Below the pieces are notes generated by a model. It did no database searches, was not told the origin of the DNA, and saw nothing but the letters and a program-made list of their open reading frames with translations. Positions 26,768 to 37,900 of a stretch of 64,000 nt of DNA are shown piece by piece (within the stretch, counting starts at the first letter, position 1; each line of letters opens with the position of its first letter). The position numbers were made by a program, and so were the translations under genes. This DNA is from Bacillus sp. SA1-12 (GTDB taxonomy: Bacteria; Bacillota; Bacilli; Bacillales; Bacillaceae). Where the stretch lies: positions 62,001-126,000 of the forward strand of contig NZ_LATZ01000005.1 of assembly GCF_000981385.1 (NCBI RefSeq). Direction: 5' to 3'.

Positions 26768-28552
26768 TTAGATTTTAGGATTATCTTTAGATTCTTGGAC
26801 AGGAAGGGTAATTTTTATATGGGTTCCAACTCCGATTTCACTTGAAATGTAAACACCATAGGTTTCTCCATAAAGCAGCTTGATCCTATCGTTTACATTG
26901 CGAACGCCAATTCCGCTGAAGAGTTTCTTTTTCCTTGATGCTGGCAGCAGGTTATGTTCATCGATCTCCATCCCATCGCCATTATCGACAACTTCACACA
27001 CCAGCTTTTCGCCTTCTCTTTGAATCGCAATATGAATTGTTCCTTCCTGTTTTTTCGTAAAGCCATGGAAAAAAGCATTTTCAATAAACGGCTGAATAAC
27101 AAGCTTAGGCAAATGCAGATCCAAACAGTCTGGTGCGATGAAGTAATTAACATTTATCCGATTCCCATAGCGCACCTGGTTAATAAACACATAGCTTTTT
27201 AAATTATCGATTTCTTCTTTAACCGTGATTGTTTCATTAACATTCCCCACAGCATGCTGCAATAGCGAAATTAATGCATTGATGGTTTCTGCCGCCTTTT
27301 CTTTATTTCCTTGCTGGACCATGATTTTAACAGATGCCAGGGTATTATACAGAAAATGCGGATTAATTTGCCGCTGCAATGCTGCCAATTCAGCATTGCG
27401 CTGCTTCTTTTGAGATTCCATCAGCTCTTCTATATAGTCATGAAGCTCATCAAGCATGTAATTAAACGCAAGAGCAAGCTCTTTTGTCTCAGAGCTTCCA
27501 GATACGGTGACATAGCCGTCGAATTGATTTTTCGAAATCATCGAAATTTGCTTGACAAGCAGCGTTAAAGATTTTGTCAGTCTTCTCGAAATTAAGAAGA
27601 AAGCCAATAAGGAAATAAGCACAATGGACGCACTGATCAGCAAGATTGTTTTTGTATTGATAAGGTTATCCATTACTAATTCCTTGTCAATCAAATTCAC
27701 AACATACATATCAATTCTAGGGAGATACGTTGCCAAAATGAGTTGATCTTTACCTAAAAAATCAATATTTTTATACTCAACCCCATCTTGTGTGATCTCC
27801 TTTGCATACTGCAAAAGCTCATCAGAAGTTTTACCAACCATGTTTGACTGATTGCTGGAAAAAATTTGTCCCGCTGAATTAAGCACGATCATGTCATTGC
27901 CTTCACTCGTAAAAGGGATATAAAACTGCTTAAAGTCGGATTCCTGGATTGCGATATAGACCGCACCATAAATACTCGCAGCGGTCCGCTCCATCAGCGC
28001 TTTTGTGATAACAATCATCGGCTCTGAATTGTTCATTACACCTTTATCAATAAACTGATACAATAACTGTTTTGGCTTTTTGTACGTATTCTCTGTAATC
28101 TCAGCTCTTTCCAGTTCATTGACAGTTGCCGGCCAATACGCACTATTGGTTGAAAAGAGACGCCCATTTTCACCCGTAATGGTCAGGCTTAATTTATAAT
28201 CATCAATATTTGCATAATAAATCTGTTCCATTTGCAGATCAGTATTATAATACAGCTTCGTCGTCGATAATGAATTGGCATTGTCTTGGGTTAAATAACT
28301 TTTAATAATGCCATTTTCCTGAACCCTGCTGGCAGCTGCTGCAACTGAATAGCTAAACTCATCCATACTGCGATGAAGCTGATTGATAATTTTCGAATTC
28401 GTAATGCTAAAGGTGTTCATAAACAGCTGCTCGGACATACGGATGGTACTATACGTAATTGTAATCGATACCACAACAATGCTAACAAACATGACGAAAA
28501 ACATTTTGATAAATAAACCATGGACATTAAATTGTTCTAAAAGGCGCTTCAT
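26768..28552 (-). CDS. YesM-like sensor histidine kinase
   Basis: 594 aa. Membrane helix at about 13-35, extracellular dCache-like sensor region to about 295, second helix about 300-320, HAMP linker, then the LytS/YesM-type His_kinase domain with QRQINPHFLYNTLASV (His399) and ATPase motifs PFIENAFFHG and GIGVRNVNDRI. These kinases pair with AraC-type regulators and usually sense extracellular sugars. ATG at 28552, 14 nt below the regulator gene stop. Context indicates control of the adjoining transporter and lacZ, perhaps also the PL11 lyase. Confidence 0.92.
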   Translation of the reverse strand: MKRLLEQFNVHGLFIKMFFVMFVSIVVVSITITYSTIRMSEQLFMNTFSITNSKIINQLHRSMDEFSYSVAAAASRVQENGIIKSYLTQDNANSLSTTKLYYNTDLQMEQIYYANIDDYKLSLTITGENGRLFSTNSAYWPATVNELERAEITENTYKKPKQLLYQFIDKGVMNNSEPMIVITKALMERTAASIYGAVYIAIQESDFKQFYIPFTSEGNDMIVLNSAGQIFSSNQSNMVGKTSDELLQYAKEITQDGVEYKNIDFLGKDQLILATYLPRIDMYVVNLIDKELVMDNLINTKTILLISASIVLISLLAFFLISRRLTKSLTLLVKQISMISKNQFDGYVTVSGSSETKELALAFNYMLDELHDYIEELMESQKKQRNAELAALQRQINPHFLYNTLASVKIMVQQGNKEKAAETINALISLLQHAVGNVNETITVKEEIDNLKSYVFINQVRYGNRINVNYFIAPDCLDLHLPKLVIQPFIENAFFHGFTKKQEGTIHIAIQREGEKLVCEVVDNGDGMEIDEHNLLPASRKKKLFSGIGVRNVNDRIKLLYGETYGVYISSEIGVGTHIKITLPVQESKDNPKI

Positions 28553-28566
28553 ATTCCCTCTCTTTT

Positions 28567-30093
28567 CTACTTAACAAATTGTTTCCTGTAACTGCTCGGT
28601 GACATACCCTTTAGCTTTTTAAAAACCTTGCAAAAATAACTGTGATCAGAATATCCTACTTTGCCGCTGATGTCTGAGATCGAAATGTTGCGATTATGCA
28701 GAAGATCAACTGATTTTTCAATCCGTACCTTAGTTACGTACTCAGTGAACCCTTCATGAATATGTGTACTGAAGTAAGTAGATAGGTACGTAGGATTAAA
28801 ATGAAATTGCTTCGCCAATTCTGTTAATGTGAGCGGTTCTTCATAATGCTCTTCAATATAGTCCAGAATTCGTTTTACGTTTGGATCAATTTCAGATGTT
28901 TGTCCTACTATTGCTGTGACCTCTGTTAAAAATTGCTGTAATTGATCCACCGCCTCGCCTACATGTTCGGCTCCCTCAATGGCCGAAAAATAAGTAAATT
29001 TCTTTTGGTTCACGGACGAAGAATCGAATCCCATATTGTTTAAAAGCATGGTGATATTAAAAATGACATTGCTTAAAAACCGTTTAAATTCAGCGACATT
29101 CATCGAATGCGTTGTCGTTATGTCGGTTACATGTGACTGCAAATAATCAATCGCCTTTTCAAACTGCTCTCTCTTAAACATTTCCGTAAAAGCCGTTAAG
29201 TTAAACGGCTCACTGGCCGAAGGCTGCTGCTTTATCGCTTCATGCCTGAAGAAATTTTTCTCCGGAAAATAAAAAGCAAGGTTTAACAGTCTGACAAAGC
29301 TATTGTCATACATCTGCTTCACTTCCTGTACGGCTTGGAATCGGTCACTCACCGCCCATATAAAATGAGTATAAGAAGCAGCAAGCCTCTCCATACACGC
29401 AATAACAGCTGGAATGTTTCCTTCATTCATATTTACGAGTAATGACTTGCAGCCATCCTGCGTAGGTAACAGATAACTGACAGACTGCGGCACATGCTTT
29501 TCCAGCTCATCCCTGATCGTTTTTTCTAATGATGGCCAGGAATTTTCCCGCTTTTTCACATCTACCCCTATTATGAGGTAATGGGAGTAAGGAAATGCTT
29601 CATTGACAACAGACTCCTCAACATACCCTTCAAACCCTGACATCCATTTATCCAACATCGCTTTGATCGAAATCCCGCCATCATTTTCCTTTTTCTTGAT
29701 CGTGAGAGATGGAATCTTCTCCACTGCTTTATTAAGCGTTTTCAAGAGAATATCCCCATCTAATTTTGGCTTTAAAATATAATCTGTTACACCATGTTGA
29801 AAGGTGGAACGCACATAATCAAATTCTCCGAAACTGCTTAGCACAATAACCTCAATATCCGGATACTGGTTTCTTATCACCTTTGTAAGCTCTTCCCCAT
29901 CCATCACCGGCATCACAATATCTGTGATCACAATATGAGGCCTCACCGAATCAATCACCTGCAGCGCCTCCTGCCCATTCGATGCCTCTCCGACAATTTG
30001 AAAACCTTCCTGCTCCCACTGAATATAGTGTTTAATCCCTTGTCTGATCAAAAGTTCATCATCGACAATGACCACCTTACATAAATCACTCAC
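28567..30093 (-). CDS. YesN-like response regulator with AraC-type DNA-binding domain
   Basis: 508 aa. Receiver domain with VIVDDE at the start, phosphoacceptor Asp58 in ITDIVMP and Lys in YILKPK (about 107-112). A long variable middle is followed by the AraC HTH pair at the C-terminus: PLTLTELAKQFHFNPTYLS, then ISDISGKVGYSDHSYFCKVF. GTG start at 30093 with GGGGTG 8 nt upstream. Partner of the kinase directly downstream. Expected to activate the sugar transporter and lacZ promoters. Confidence 0.92.
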   Translation of the reverse strand: MSDLCKVVIVDDELLIRQGIKHYIQWEQEGFQIVGEASNGQEALQVIDSVRPHIVITDIVMPVMDGEELTKVIRNQYPDIEVIVLSSFGEFDYVRSTFQHGVTDYILKPKLDGDILLKTLNKAVEKIPSLTIKKKENDGGISIKAMLDKWMSGFEGYVEESVVNEAFPYSHYLIIGVDVKKRENSWPSLEKTIRDELEKHVPQSVSYLLPTQDGCKSLLVNMNEGNIPAVIACMERLAASYTHFIWAVSDRFQAVQEVKQMYDNSFVRLLNLAFYFPEKNFFRHEAIKQQPSASEPFNLTAFTEMFKREQFEKAIDYLQSHVTDITTTHSMNVAEFKRFLSNVIFNITMLLNNMGFDSSSVNQKKFTYFSAIEGAEHVGEAVDQLQQFLTEVTAIVGQTSEIDPNVKRILDYIEEHYEEPLTLTELAKQFHFNPTYLSTYFSTHIHEGFTEYVTKVRIEKSVDLLHNRNISISDISGKVGYSDHSYFCKVFKKLKGMSPSSYRKQFVK

Positions 30094-30322
30094 ACGCCTA
30101 GCACCCCTTTTTTATCTACTGAAAACGTGGCAATACACCTGATTGATATAGTATCTGCAAATAATAGGAAAGCCTTTACAATGGAAAACTTTGTCGAAAA
30201 ACGGTGTCTAAATATTCATATTATAACAGATTTTTTGTTAAGAAGAGTGGACTAGTACATATTATCGAGTGGTTTTGGCGGGGATGGGCTGGTTGGGACT
30301 GGGATGGGCAGACCCGGGCAAT

Positions 30323-30460
30323 CTTATCAGAAGCTGGCTAACTTATTAGCGGATAGGGGCTTTTTTCAGCGACTTTGATTGCTTTTCAGCTGATCTGCCC
30401 TTCTTTTCAGCGCCTTCGGACAATTATTCAGCGACTCGATCACCTTATCGGAGCTTGTCT
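30323..30460. repeat. Short-period (~20 nt) degenerate tandem repeat, phrase CTTWTCAGC
   Basis: Copies at about 30323, 30342, 30362, 30382, 30403, 30424 and 30444 (spacing 19-21 nt), with phrase CTTTTCAGCGACTT and variants. Different phrase but same period as 6490 and 20217. The rest of the gap 30094-30563 (470 bp) holds AT-rich sequence and no gene I recognise. Confidence 0.6.
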
Positions 30461-30563
30461 AAAAATAAAAGAGAACAGCACGTTCAATGTTAAATTTAGG
30501 TAAAAATGTAGAAATTTTATATTAAAAATCTGTTTTTTGTCGAAAAAATTTGGGCAAATAATA

Positions 30564-30956
30564 TTATTTCTCCTTGTTGACGAAATAGCCCAACACCATA
30601 TAAACTACGCCTATAAATAAAAGAAAAAGCTCACTCATTACTCCTAACGCACCAAAAGAAATAAAAAAAGATGCTACAAAGCCAACCCCAAGAATAAGGC
30701 AGAATCCAGTGTAAACCACTTTCCAAGCTTTCCTTTTAAGCAAGAAGGAGCCGGCCGCAGTGAGGATACCTAGTAAAAGCATAATGAGAAAAAACACGAA
30801 CAGCCAGTTGTTAGTCGAAGAGCTGCTGCCTTCTGTATTCCACGCGTTCGATAAACCTATCGCAATTAACGCCAGGAGACCATATCCGATCGCGCCAAGG
30901 ATGATTAACGAACCAGCAATGACCGCCAAACGTTTCGTGTATGCAAATTTCTTCAT
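30564..30956 (-). CDS. Four-helix membrane protein, unknown function
   Basis: 130 aa from the ATG at 30956 (AGAAAGG 8 nt upstream; the frame extends 8 codons further without a site). Four hydrophobic segments, basic N-terminus (KKFAYTKR), a polar SSSSTNN loop after the first and a Lys-rich end. It resembles small DUF4064-type membrane proteins in layout but I do not recognise it. Downstream of the PL11 gene on the same strand, separated by a terminator, so probably independent. Confidence 0.6.
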   Translation of the reverse strand: MKKFAYTKRLAVIAGSLIILGAIGYGLLALIAIGLSNAWNTEGSSSSTNNWLFVFFLIMLLLGILTAAGSFLLKRKAWKVVYTGFCLILGVGFVASFFISFGALGVMSELFLLFIGVVYMVLGYFVNKEK

Positions 30957-31019
30957 ATCATCAACCTTTCTAAATTCCAATTATCGATTTACTGCTAGTA
31001 TACCTTTCTTAAAGTCTGC

Positions 31020-31061
31020 AAAAAAACTGCCACATCTCTTATTTCAAGAATATGTGGCAGT
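31020..31061 (-). terminator. Terminator after the PL11 lyase gene
   Basis: Minus strand: ACTGCCACAT/ATGTGGCAGT stem then T6-7, 9 nt after the stop codon. Confidence 0.85.
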
Positions 31062-31069
31062 CATCTAGG

Positions 31070-33310
31070 TTATTGCATAACGTTTACAGTTCCATTTCCA
31101 ATAAAGTGGTGGCCATTTGTTAATTGACCGGTAATTGTGATCCCCGCTTCTTTCTGCTCCTCACCAAGTACATTCTTTAGTGAGGCTGCAGTTGTTTTAA
31201 AGGTAAAATGTTTTGAACCGATTGAGAGAATCTTCACGTCGATCTCCTGTTGATTCAAGGACACTTTTACTGTTTCTTGATCTATTGAAGAAACAATCGC
31301 TGTTGGTGGATAATCCAGCTTCGCTGTCAGTGTGACCGTTATTTTGTTTTCTTTAAGGTTAATCACTTCAGGGTTAACATCGACATCAGCGGGCACAGTT
31401 GTATAAATATTGGGCTGTGGCGGTGTTTCCATTCCTGCTCCTAAATAAAAGCTTGTATGCGGCGGTTGATTATATGCAACGTTTTGCCAAGCAATGCCTA
31501 AGCGATAAACTGGATCATGCATTAAGGTGTAGATGCGGTGTTCGGTTACATTTGTTGTTGTATACATTCTTAATGCTTGGCTGTCCTCTGTGCGCCAAAT
31601 GACTTCCTCACGCCAGTCACCGATTAAGTCTGCTTGTAAGCTGGGATTTCCCTTTGTATAGTTGTTTGAATACGTTCCTTCAGCAGTTAAGAGATTAATC
31701 GTTTTATTATTTTCATAATCCCATTTATCGATCGTTCCAACACCGACTGGCTCCGTCCATTTATGATCCAGCAGCTCACGAAGAAGATCGCCATCCCACC
31801 AGATACCTGCATTTGGATATAAAGGAACAGTATCACTTATTTTTTCCCCTTTACTTGAGTAGAGGCCATAAACATTGCCGCGATTGCCAGGCGGATCTGC
31901 TGCCCATGCCTCAGCACCCTCATAGCGTGGGTCAATATCAGCAGCCACGCCTCTTCCAACATCAATGCCTTCAAATACTCCCCAAAGCGTTTCACCGGAA
32001 TCGGCATCACGGAATTCGAGATGATATTTTACGCTTTTGCTTTCATGTACCTGGAACACTTCCATGCCCGGGCGGCCCGGATCCAAGTCGCCTAGGTGCA
32101 TGGCATCCCCATGGCCCAGCACTGTTGTGTAAATTCCAGTTCCATCATCATCAACAGCCATTGCTCCATAAATAATTTCGTCCTTTCCGTCTCCATCCAC
32201 ATCGGCAATGCTCAAGTTATGATTCCCCTGCCCAGAGTATGCCTCATTCCCAGGTTCATTACTATCAAATGTCCATTGCTTTGTTAATTGACCATCGCGG
32301 AAGTTATAAGCAACAAGCACTGATCTTGTGTAATACCCGCGCGCCATAATAAGGCTCGGCTGTTTTCCATCTAGGTAGGCAATCCCAGCTAGGAAGCGAT
32401 CGCCGCGGTTGCCATAATTATCGCCCCAATCGGCACTGTCCCTTGTTGGCTCATAGTTCGTTGTGACAAGCTCTTTTCCTGTATTACCATCAAAAATGGT
32501 TAAAAACTCAGGTCCTTCAAGAATGCGCCCTTGGCTATTCCGGTAATCTGCCGAAGCATCACCGATGACTTTTCCAGCGGCGTCTTTTGTGCCATCGGCT
32601 GTTTTCATGGCAACCTCTGCTTTTCCATCACCATCAAGGTCATATACCATAAATTGCGTATAGTGCGCACCTGCGCGGATGTTTTTGCCCAGTCCGATTC
32701 GCCACTTAAACGTTCCATCCATCTCATAGGCATCAACAAACACTTCACCTGTATAACCGTTATGTGAGTTATCCTTTGAATTAGATGGGTCCCATTTCAG
32801 TACAATCTCATAGTCGCCATCTCCATCAAGGTCGCCAACACTCGCATCATTGGCACTATATGTATAAGCATCTCCTGCCGGTGTCACACCGTCTTCAGGC
32901 TTTTTCAGCGGAATGTCCTTGTATTGATTTGCCCACACCTTTGCCTTCTCAGACTTCCCTTGTTCTTTTCCATTGATCACAGCTTTTACTACATACGTTG
33001 AATCAGTGGTACCTTTGACGTCTAGAAAATTCGTGCTGGATTCGATTGGATCTTTGTTTATCTTTTTCCCATCTCGATATAGATTAAAGGAAACCTTTGC
33101 AGGCTCCGTCCCTAAAAGTCGCCAGCTGACAAATACCCCTTCCTCAGTCTTTACTGCAACAAGCCCGCGATTCAAATGCTCCATCTGACGCATTTCCACC
33201 GGTTCACTCGCTGGTGCGGCTGCAGTTGCCGCTTGCTGTGATTGCGGCAAGCACACACTTGCAAGCATGGCAGCCATTAAGCAATGTTTAAACTTTATTT
33301 TCCTTTTCAC
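31070..33310 (-). CDS. yesW: Secreted rhamnogalacturonan endolyase, PL11 (YesW-like)
   Basis: 746 aa. Cleaves the alternating rhamnose-galacturonate backbone of pectin RG-I by beta-elimination, outside the cell. Signal peptide with KRKIK and a hydrophobic core, cleavage near residue 30. The mature chain is an eight-bladed propeller with repeated calcium loops DLDGDGDYE, DLDGDGKAE and DVDGDGKDE, and the PL11 landmarks NYGNRGDRFLAGIAYLDG and GDWREEVIWR. YesW is about 620 aa, so the last about 120 residues (from VPADVDVNPE) are an extra Ig-like module, perhaps for wall or substrate attachment. Leftward, with a terminator after it. The lyase and the YesMN/CUT1/GH2 genes together indicate RG-I use. 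Confidence 0.93.
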   Translation of the reverse strand: MKRKIKFKHCLMAAMLASVCLPQSQQAATAAAPASEPVEMRQMEHLNRGLVAVKTEEGVFVSWRLLGTEPAKVSFNLYRDGKKINKDPIESSTNFLDVKGTTDSTYVVKAVINGKEQGKSEKAKVWANQYKDIPLKKPEDGVTPAGDAYTYSANDASVGDLDGDGDYEIVLKWDPSNSKDNSHNGYTGEVFVDAYEMDGTFKWRIGLGKNIRAGAHYTQFMVYDLDGDGKAEVAMKTADGTKDAAGKVIGDASADYRNSQGRILEGPEFLTIFDGNTGKELVTTNYEPTRDSADWGDNYGNRGDRFLAGIAYLDGKQPSLIMARGYYTRSVLVAYNFRDGQLTKQWTFDSNEPGNEAYSGQGNHNLSIADVDGDGKDEIIYGAMAVDDDGTGIYTTVLGHGDAMHLGDLDPGRPGMEVFQVHESKSVKYHLEFRDADSGETLWGVFEGIDVGRGVAADIDPRYEGAEAWAADPPGNRGNVYGLYSSKGEKISDTVPLYPNAGIWWDGDLLRELLDHKWTEPVGVGTIDKWDYENNKTINLLTAEGTYSNNYTKGNPSLQADLIGDWREEVIWRTEDSQALRMYTTTNVTEHRIYTLMHDPVYRLGIAWQNVAYNQPPHTSFYLGAGMETPPQPNIYTTVPADVDVNPEVINLKENKITVTLTAKLDYPPTAIVSSIDQETVKVSLNQQEIDVKILSIGSKHFTFKTTAASLKNVLGEEQKEAGITITGQLTNGHHFIGNGTVNVMQ

Positions 33311-33585
33311 CTCTTACCCCTCCCAAATGTTTTGTCGTTATTCCACATCAAAGTGAAATACTATGTTTATCGTAAAAACCTTTTCATTTGCCCACAATGA
33401 TACTTTTTTGAATTCCCATGTATTAACGTTTGCCCATTTTTGCAGGATCTGCACTTTATTGACAAAAGCAAAACTTTCTTCCTGTCTATAGAAAGTTAAT
33501 AGGTTTATTATCCTAACGAAGTCTATATATTTTGCCTTATTTCAGCTGTGATTCTTAAGACAAGGGCTTTTTCATAAACATTGGA

Positions 33586-33885
33586 AATGTCTGATAGAAA
33601 GGTTCTCAAAGACAAAACTCTCTTTATTCATCATGGAAATGTCCAATAGAAAGGCTCTAATAGACAAATATTTCTTCGGAAATCATGAGAATGTCTGATT
33701 GAAAGACTCTAATAGACTAAACACTCTTCTTAGATCGTGTAATTGTCCGATAGATTCGCTCTAATAGACAAAACTCTCTTAGGATAAAATGTGAATGTTT
33801 AATAGAGAGGCTCTAACAGACAAAGCTCTCTTCGGAAATCGTGTGAATGTCCGATAGAAACACTCTTACGGACAATGGTCTACTC
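33586..33885. repeat. 52-nt degenerate tandem repeat, locus D (about six units, inverted relative to locus C)
   Basis: Unit starts at 33586, 33638, 33690, 33742, 33794 and 33846, exactly 52 nt apart, with a partial unit before the first. Read forward the phrase is AATGTCTGATAGAAAGGCTC then TAATAGACAAAACTCTCTT. The reverse complement matches locus C (55384) over the whole unit, including TTTCTATCNGAC, TTTCCATGAT and GAGAGNTTTG. The gap 33311-33890 holds no gene; its first 270 bp are the lyase promoter region with nothing else recognised. Confidence 0.85.
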
Positions 33886-33890
33886 TTTCC

Positions 33891-34690
33891 TCAATCTCCA
33901 ATAAAATCGTAAAGCAAATGCCTATTTTCTCGCCGTTTCTCCACTAGTAAATTTGCATAAACAACCGTGTAAAAATAGCCTTCAAAGGTTGAATGGATCT
34001 TACCAAGTTTCTTAGTAAACACCGTTTGTTTAAAGGAATCGATGATACAATGGGTGACCTCATCTATGTATCTTTCTAAGTTGAGCTTGTTATAAGCGAT
34101 CAATACTCATTTCCATAGGCCATAAATATCGATGGCATTGAAAAAAGGTTTGGCTGTGTCGATAAATCGTTGATGAATAGAGTCTGGAAGATAGCTGGCA
34201 TCCAGTTGCTCTAGGGTCGGCTCTGGCGGTTTTCTTACGTCATTGGGTTCTCTTTTCTTCTCACAGAGTGAGCCTTGCTTGTTCTCTGTTTTATTAGAGT
34301 GTCAGGCAGGGTGACATCTTGGGGTGACTTGTTATGTTTCATCTCCTCTACCGATGCAAACGACTGAATGACTAAAAGGTTGACTCCCTGCTTGCCATTC
34401 ATCCTGGCAGTGGGAATTTTTTTAATGATCCCCTTTTCTTCCAGAGTATTTACTGCACGAAATACCGTCCTCCGGCTCATCTTAACCTGCTCTGCGATGT
34501 AGTCATATTTTGCATAAGACACCCCGATCACCTTTACCGAATGCTTCCATATCACGTGAAGAACAGAAAGCATCCCTTCTGATAACTCTGCCTTATGCTT
34601 GTACAAAAACCCTCGGACAGCTTGGTCCATTTCCTCGATTGTTTTAAATGATTGGTGCTTTTGTATGGTTTCATAGTTTAGCTTTTCCAT
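33891..34690 (-). pseudogene. Broken helix-turn-helix domain protein (frameshift plus stop)
   Basis: The N-terminal 151 codons (34690-34235) encode a winged-helix protein with SYAKYDYIAEQVKMSRRTVFRAVNTLEEKGIIKKI, the family common in Bacillus plasmids and chromosomes. Near 34250-34265 the frame shifts. The other frame continues with EPNDVRKPPEPTLEQLD...AKPFFNAIDIYGLWK, reaches an in-frame TGA at about 34105, and resumes with VLIAYNKLNLERYIDEVTHC to 33891. The three pieces join into one protein of about 260 aa of the expected domain order, so this is one gene with at least two inactivating lesions. The N-terminal fragment might still bind DNA. Confidence 0.8.
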
Positions 34691-34921
34691 TTTGGTTAGC
34701 TCCTTTTATGCAGGTAGATCAGCATTTTATCGTGCTGTCATCTTACATATATAAGTGAAGGGGCTGTAGAGTAGCGTTAGATTAAATTTTTTTCTGGGAA
34801 ATCATTCCTTTTTTCTTCCAGAAAAATTAGCAAGATAATAGAAATAATTCCCAATTTAATAGAAATATGTTTTAATAGAGAAGGTTAGAAGATTTACTAC
34901 ACTATATTTTGGAGGTTCTAC

Positions 34922-37900
34922 ATGAGAAAACACTCAATTCGTTCTAAGGTTATTTTCGCCGTTTTGTTTGCTTTGTTTGTTGGACTGCTGACTCCTTTCC
35001 AAACAAATGCTCAAACAGTGAATATACCAGAAGCAGAAACATTACTTACCATTACTGAACCGATTGAAGCTCAGTTTGAAGACAATGAACAAGAACACTG
35101 GTATAAAATTGAACTGAAAGATAACGAAATTAAGGATTTTACACATTACCGCATTCAACTGCAATCTGAACTGGAAATGAATATCACTGTGTATTCAAGT
35201 TTAGAAAACGCAGCAAATAATGTGGCAATTGAACGTTATATGGGATATTCCTTTCAAGACCAGCCAGCTGTAATTGATTTTCCAATCGGCTGGGAAGGCC
35301 CATATTATGTGAAAGTTGAGTATTATGGTGGAGAAGTTCCTGTAGAAGAAGGAATGGAAGAGATTGAAATGCCTGCTCCTGTTTATACAATTGGCTATGA
35401 AGGAGTAAAACTTCCGCCTACAGATAGCTCAGCTGCTGCAGCGGAATGCCCTGTTGAGTTGAGTACAAAGCAAAGAGAATATGAAAAAACCATGTTACAA
35501 AATTTAAGAACGATTCGAGAGGATGTACTTGCAAATACGGAAAAAGGGAAGGAATTAACTGCCCTTTACTATAAAGTTGCTCCATTCCTTAGTGCAGAAT
35601 TGCTTCTCAATAAATCACTTCGAGACAAGGTTTATCAGGATCTTGTGCAACTGAAGGCAGTATTTGCTGATGTAGCGAAAAACGGAAGCAGCAGCACCTA
35701 TAAAATGACAGCGAAAGATCAGGAAGCGATCAACCGCTTATATTCGACTGCTCTTGATTCTGTTCCTGCCTCTCTCAAGGAACAAATTGAGCAGACAGGA
35801 AAGCAAGTCGGCATATCAAATGTAACGAACTACACCGTCAAAGCGATTCTGGAAAAAGCAGGACTTGCTCTGCCTAAAGCAAGTGACAGCGGTCAATTGA
35901 TTGTAAAACTTAAGGAAGGCAAAAAATTGAGTGCTGTCCAATCAAAAATGCAATCTTACGGAATTAAGTCCGTAGGTAAGCTTAATGTGAAGCAATCCGC
36001 GATCCCGAATACGTTTGTACTTGAGACTAGCGGCAACGATTCTGACGTTAAGGCATCTGTGTCAAAGATCTCTAAATTACCTGAGGTTGAGTTTGTTGAG
36101 CAGAGCAATGAGTATCGTTCATTAACAGCGGATACTCAATATCCTTATCAGTGGTCCCTTAAAAATGCCGGCAATAACGGCGGCAAAGAAGGAGCCGACA
36201 TTCAATATGAACAGCTCCAAGACCTATTAAAGGATAAACAGCTTGATGATACTGTAATTGCTGTAGTCGATACTGGGGTAGACCATACTCTTGCTGATTT
36301 AAATGGAGTTGTCCTTGAAGATCAGGGCTACAACTATGTAGCGGATAACAACAACGCAATGGATGACAATGGACACGGCACACATGTGTCAGGAATTATT
36401 GCAGCGAAAGCTGACAATCAATACTCTATGGCGGGAATAAACAGCCATGCAAAAATTCTTCCGGTTAAGGTGCTCGATGCTAGCGGAATGGGTGATACCG
36501 AGTCAATTGCTTACGGTATTATTTACGCAGTAGATCAAGGAGCACAAGTGATTAACCTTAGCCTTGGCGGTTCTTACAGCCGTATGTTGGAATATGCATT
36601 GAAATATGCATATGATCATGGCGTAACAGTCGTAGCAGCAACAGGTAATGATGGAATGGAGGAACTTTCCTATCCTGCCTCTTCGAAATATGTGACGGCT
36701 GTAGGGGCTACGAACAAAATGGATATCGTCTCAGATTATTCAAACTATGGCACAGGTATTGACCTTGTTGCTCCTGGAACAGACATTCCAAGCTTAATGC
36801 CTGACGGAAATGTCACGTATGCGACAGGAACATCGATGGCAGCACCGCATGTCGCTGCAGTAGCAGGGTTGGTTCTTTCTTATAATCCTGATTTAACACC
36901 TAAGGAAGTAGAAAAAATCCTGACATTATCTGCTGAGAATGTTAAATTCGAGGAACATGATAATCCAATGAATGGATACTACTCTGAAGAAGATTCAGAC
37001 ATTCCGGCAGAAGCAATGTCTACAGAGTTTGACAATGTATCAGGCTGGGGAAGATTAAATGCCCCTGAAGCCATTTTAGCAATTGATCGGGCAAATGAGA
37101 TCATTAAGGAGCGTATTTCAGGCGCATCCCGTTATGAAACAGCTGTAGAGCTTTCTAAAAATGGCTGGGAAGAATCAGAGGTTACCGTTCTTGCAACAGG
37201 CAATAATTACCCGGATGCATTAAGTGCTACACCTCTTGCCTACCGTTACAATGCACCATTGCTGCTGACAAATACAAATGGGATTCCTGCAAAAGTACAA
37301 GAAGAACTTGAGCGTTTAAATGTATCTGAAGTCATTATCATTGGCGGAGAATCTGTTATCACACCTAATGTTGAAGAAGAGCTTGAGAATCTGGGAGTTG
37401 AAACCATCACAAGAATCAGCGGAAAAGACCGCTATGAAACTTCTGTGAAAATTGCAGAAGAAATGGGAGAAGTATATGGAGCAGTAGTTGCTAACGGCCA
37501 AGGATACGCTGATGCACTTTCGATCGCACCTATCGCCGCTTCTCTTGACTTTCCGATTCTATTAACGAAGAAAGATGGTGTCCCAAATTCTGTCCTGGAG
37601 TTTGTTGAATCAAGTACGATTGAATTTTCGTATGTCATTGGCGGAACACAAGCCATATCGAATAGTACAGCTAAAGTTTTCCCTGAATATGAACGTCTAA
37701 GTGGTGAAACTCGTTATGAAACAAATAGCGTGATTATCGACAACTTCTCGGATCTTCTTGACATGTCAACACCATTCATTGCAACAGGCAATAATTACCC
37801 AGATGCCCTAGCAGGCTCTGCGTTAGCTGCAATGCATGGAAGCCCGATAATCTTAACAGATCCGGCTAAAGCAAAACAAACAACAATTGATACTATTTCT

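Noticed and set aside
31813..32175. 120-codon ORF antisense to the PL11 lyase
   Set aside because: Shadow of a high-quality gene with conserved motifs; His/Pro-rich composition typical of antisense frames.
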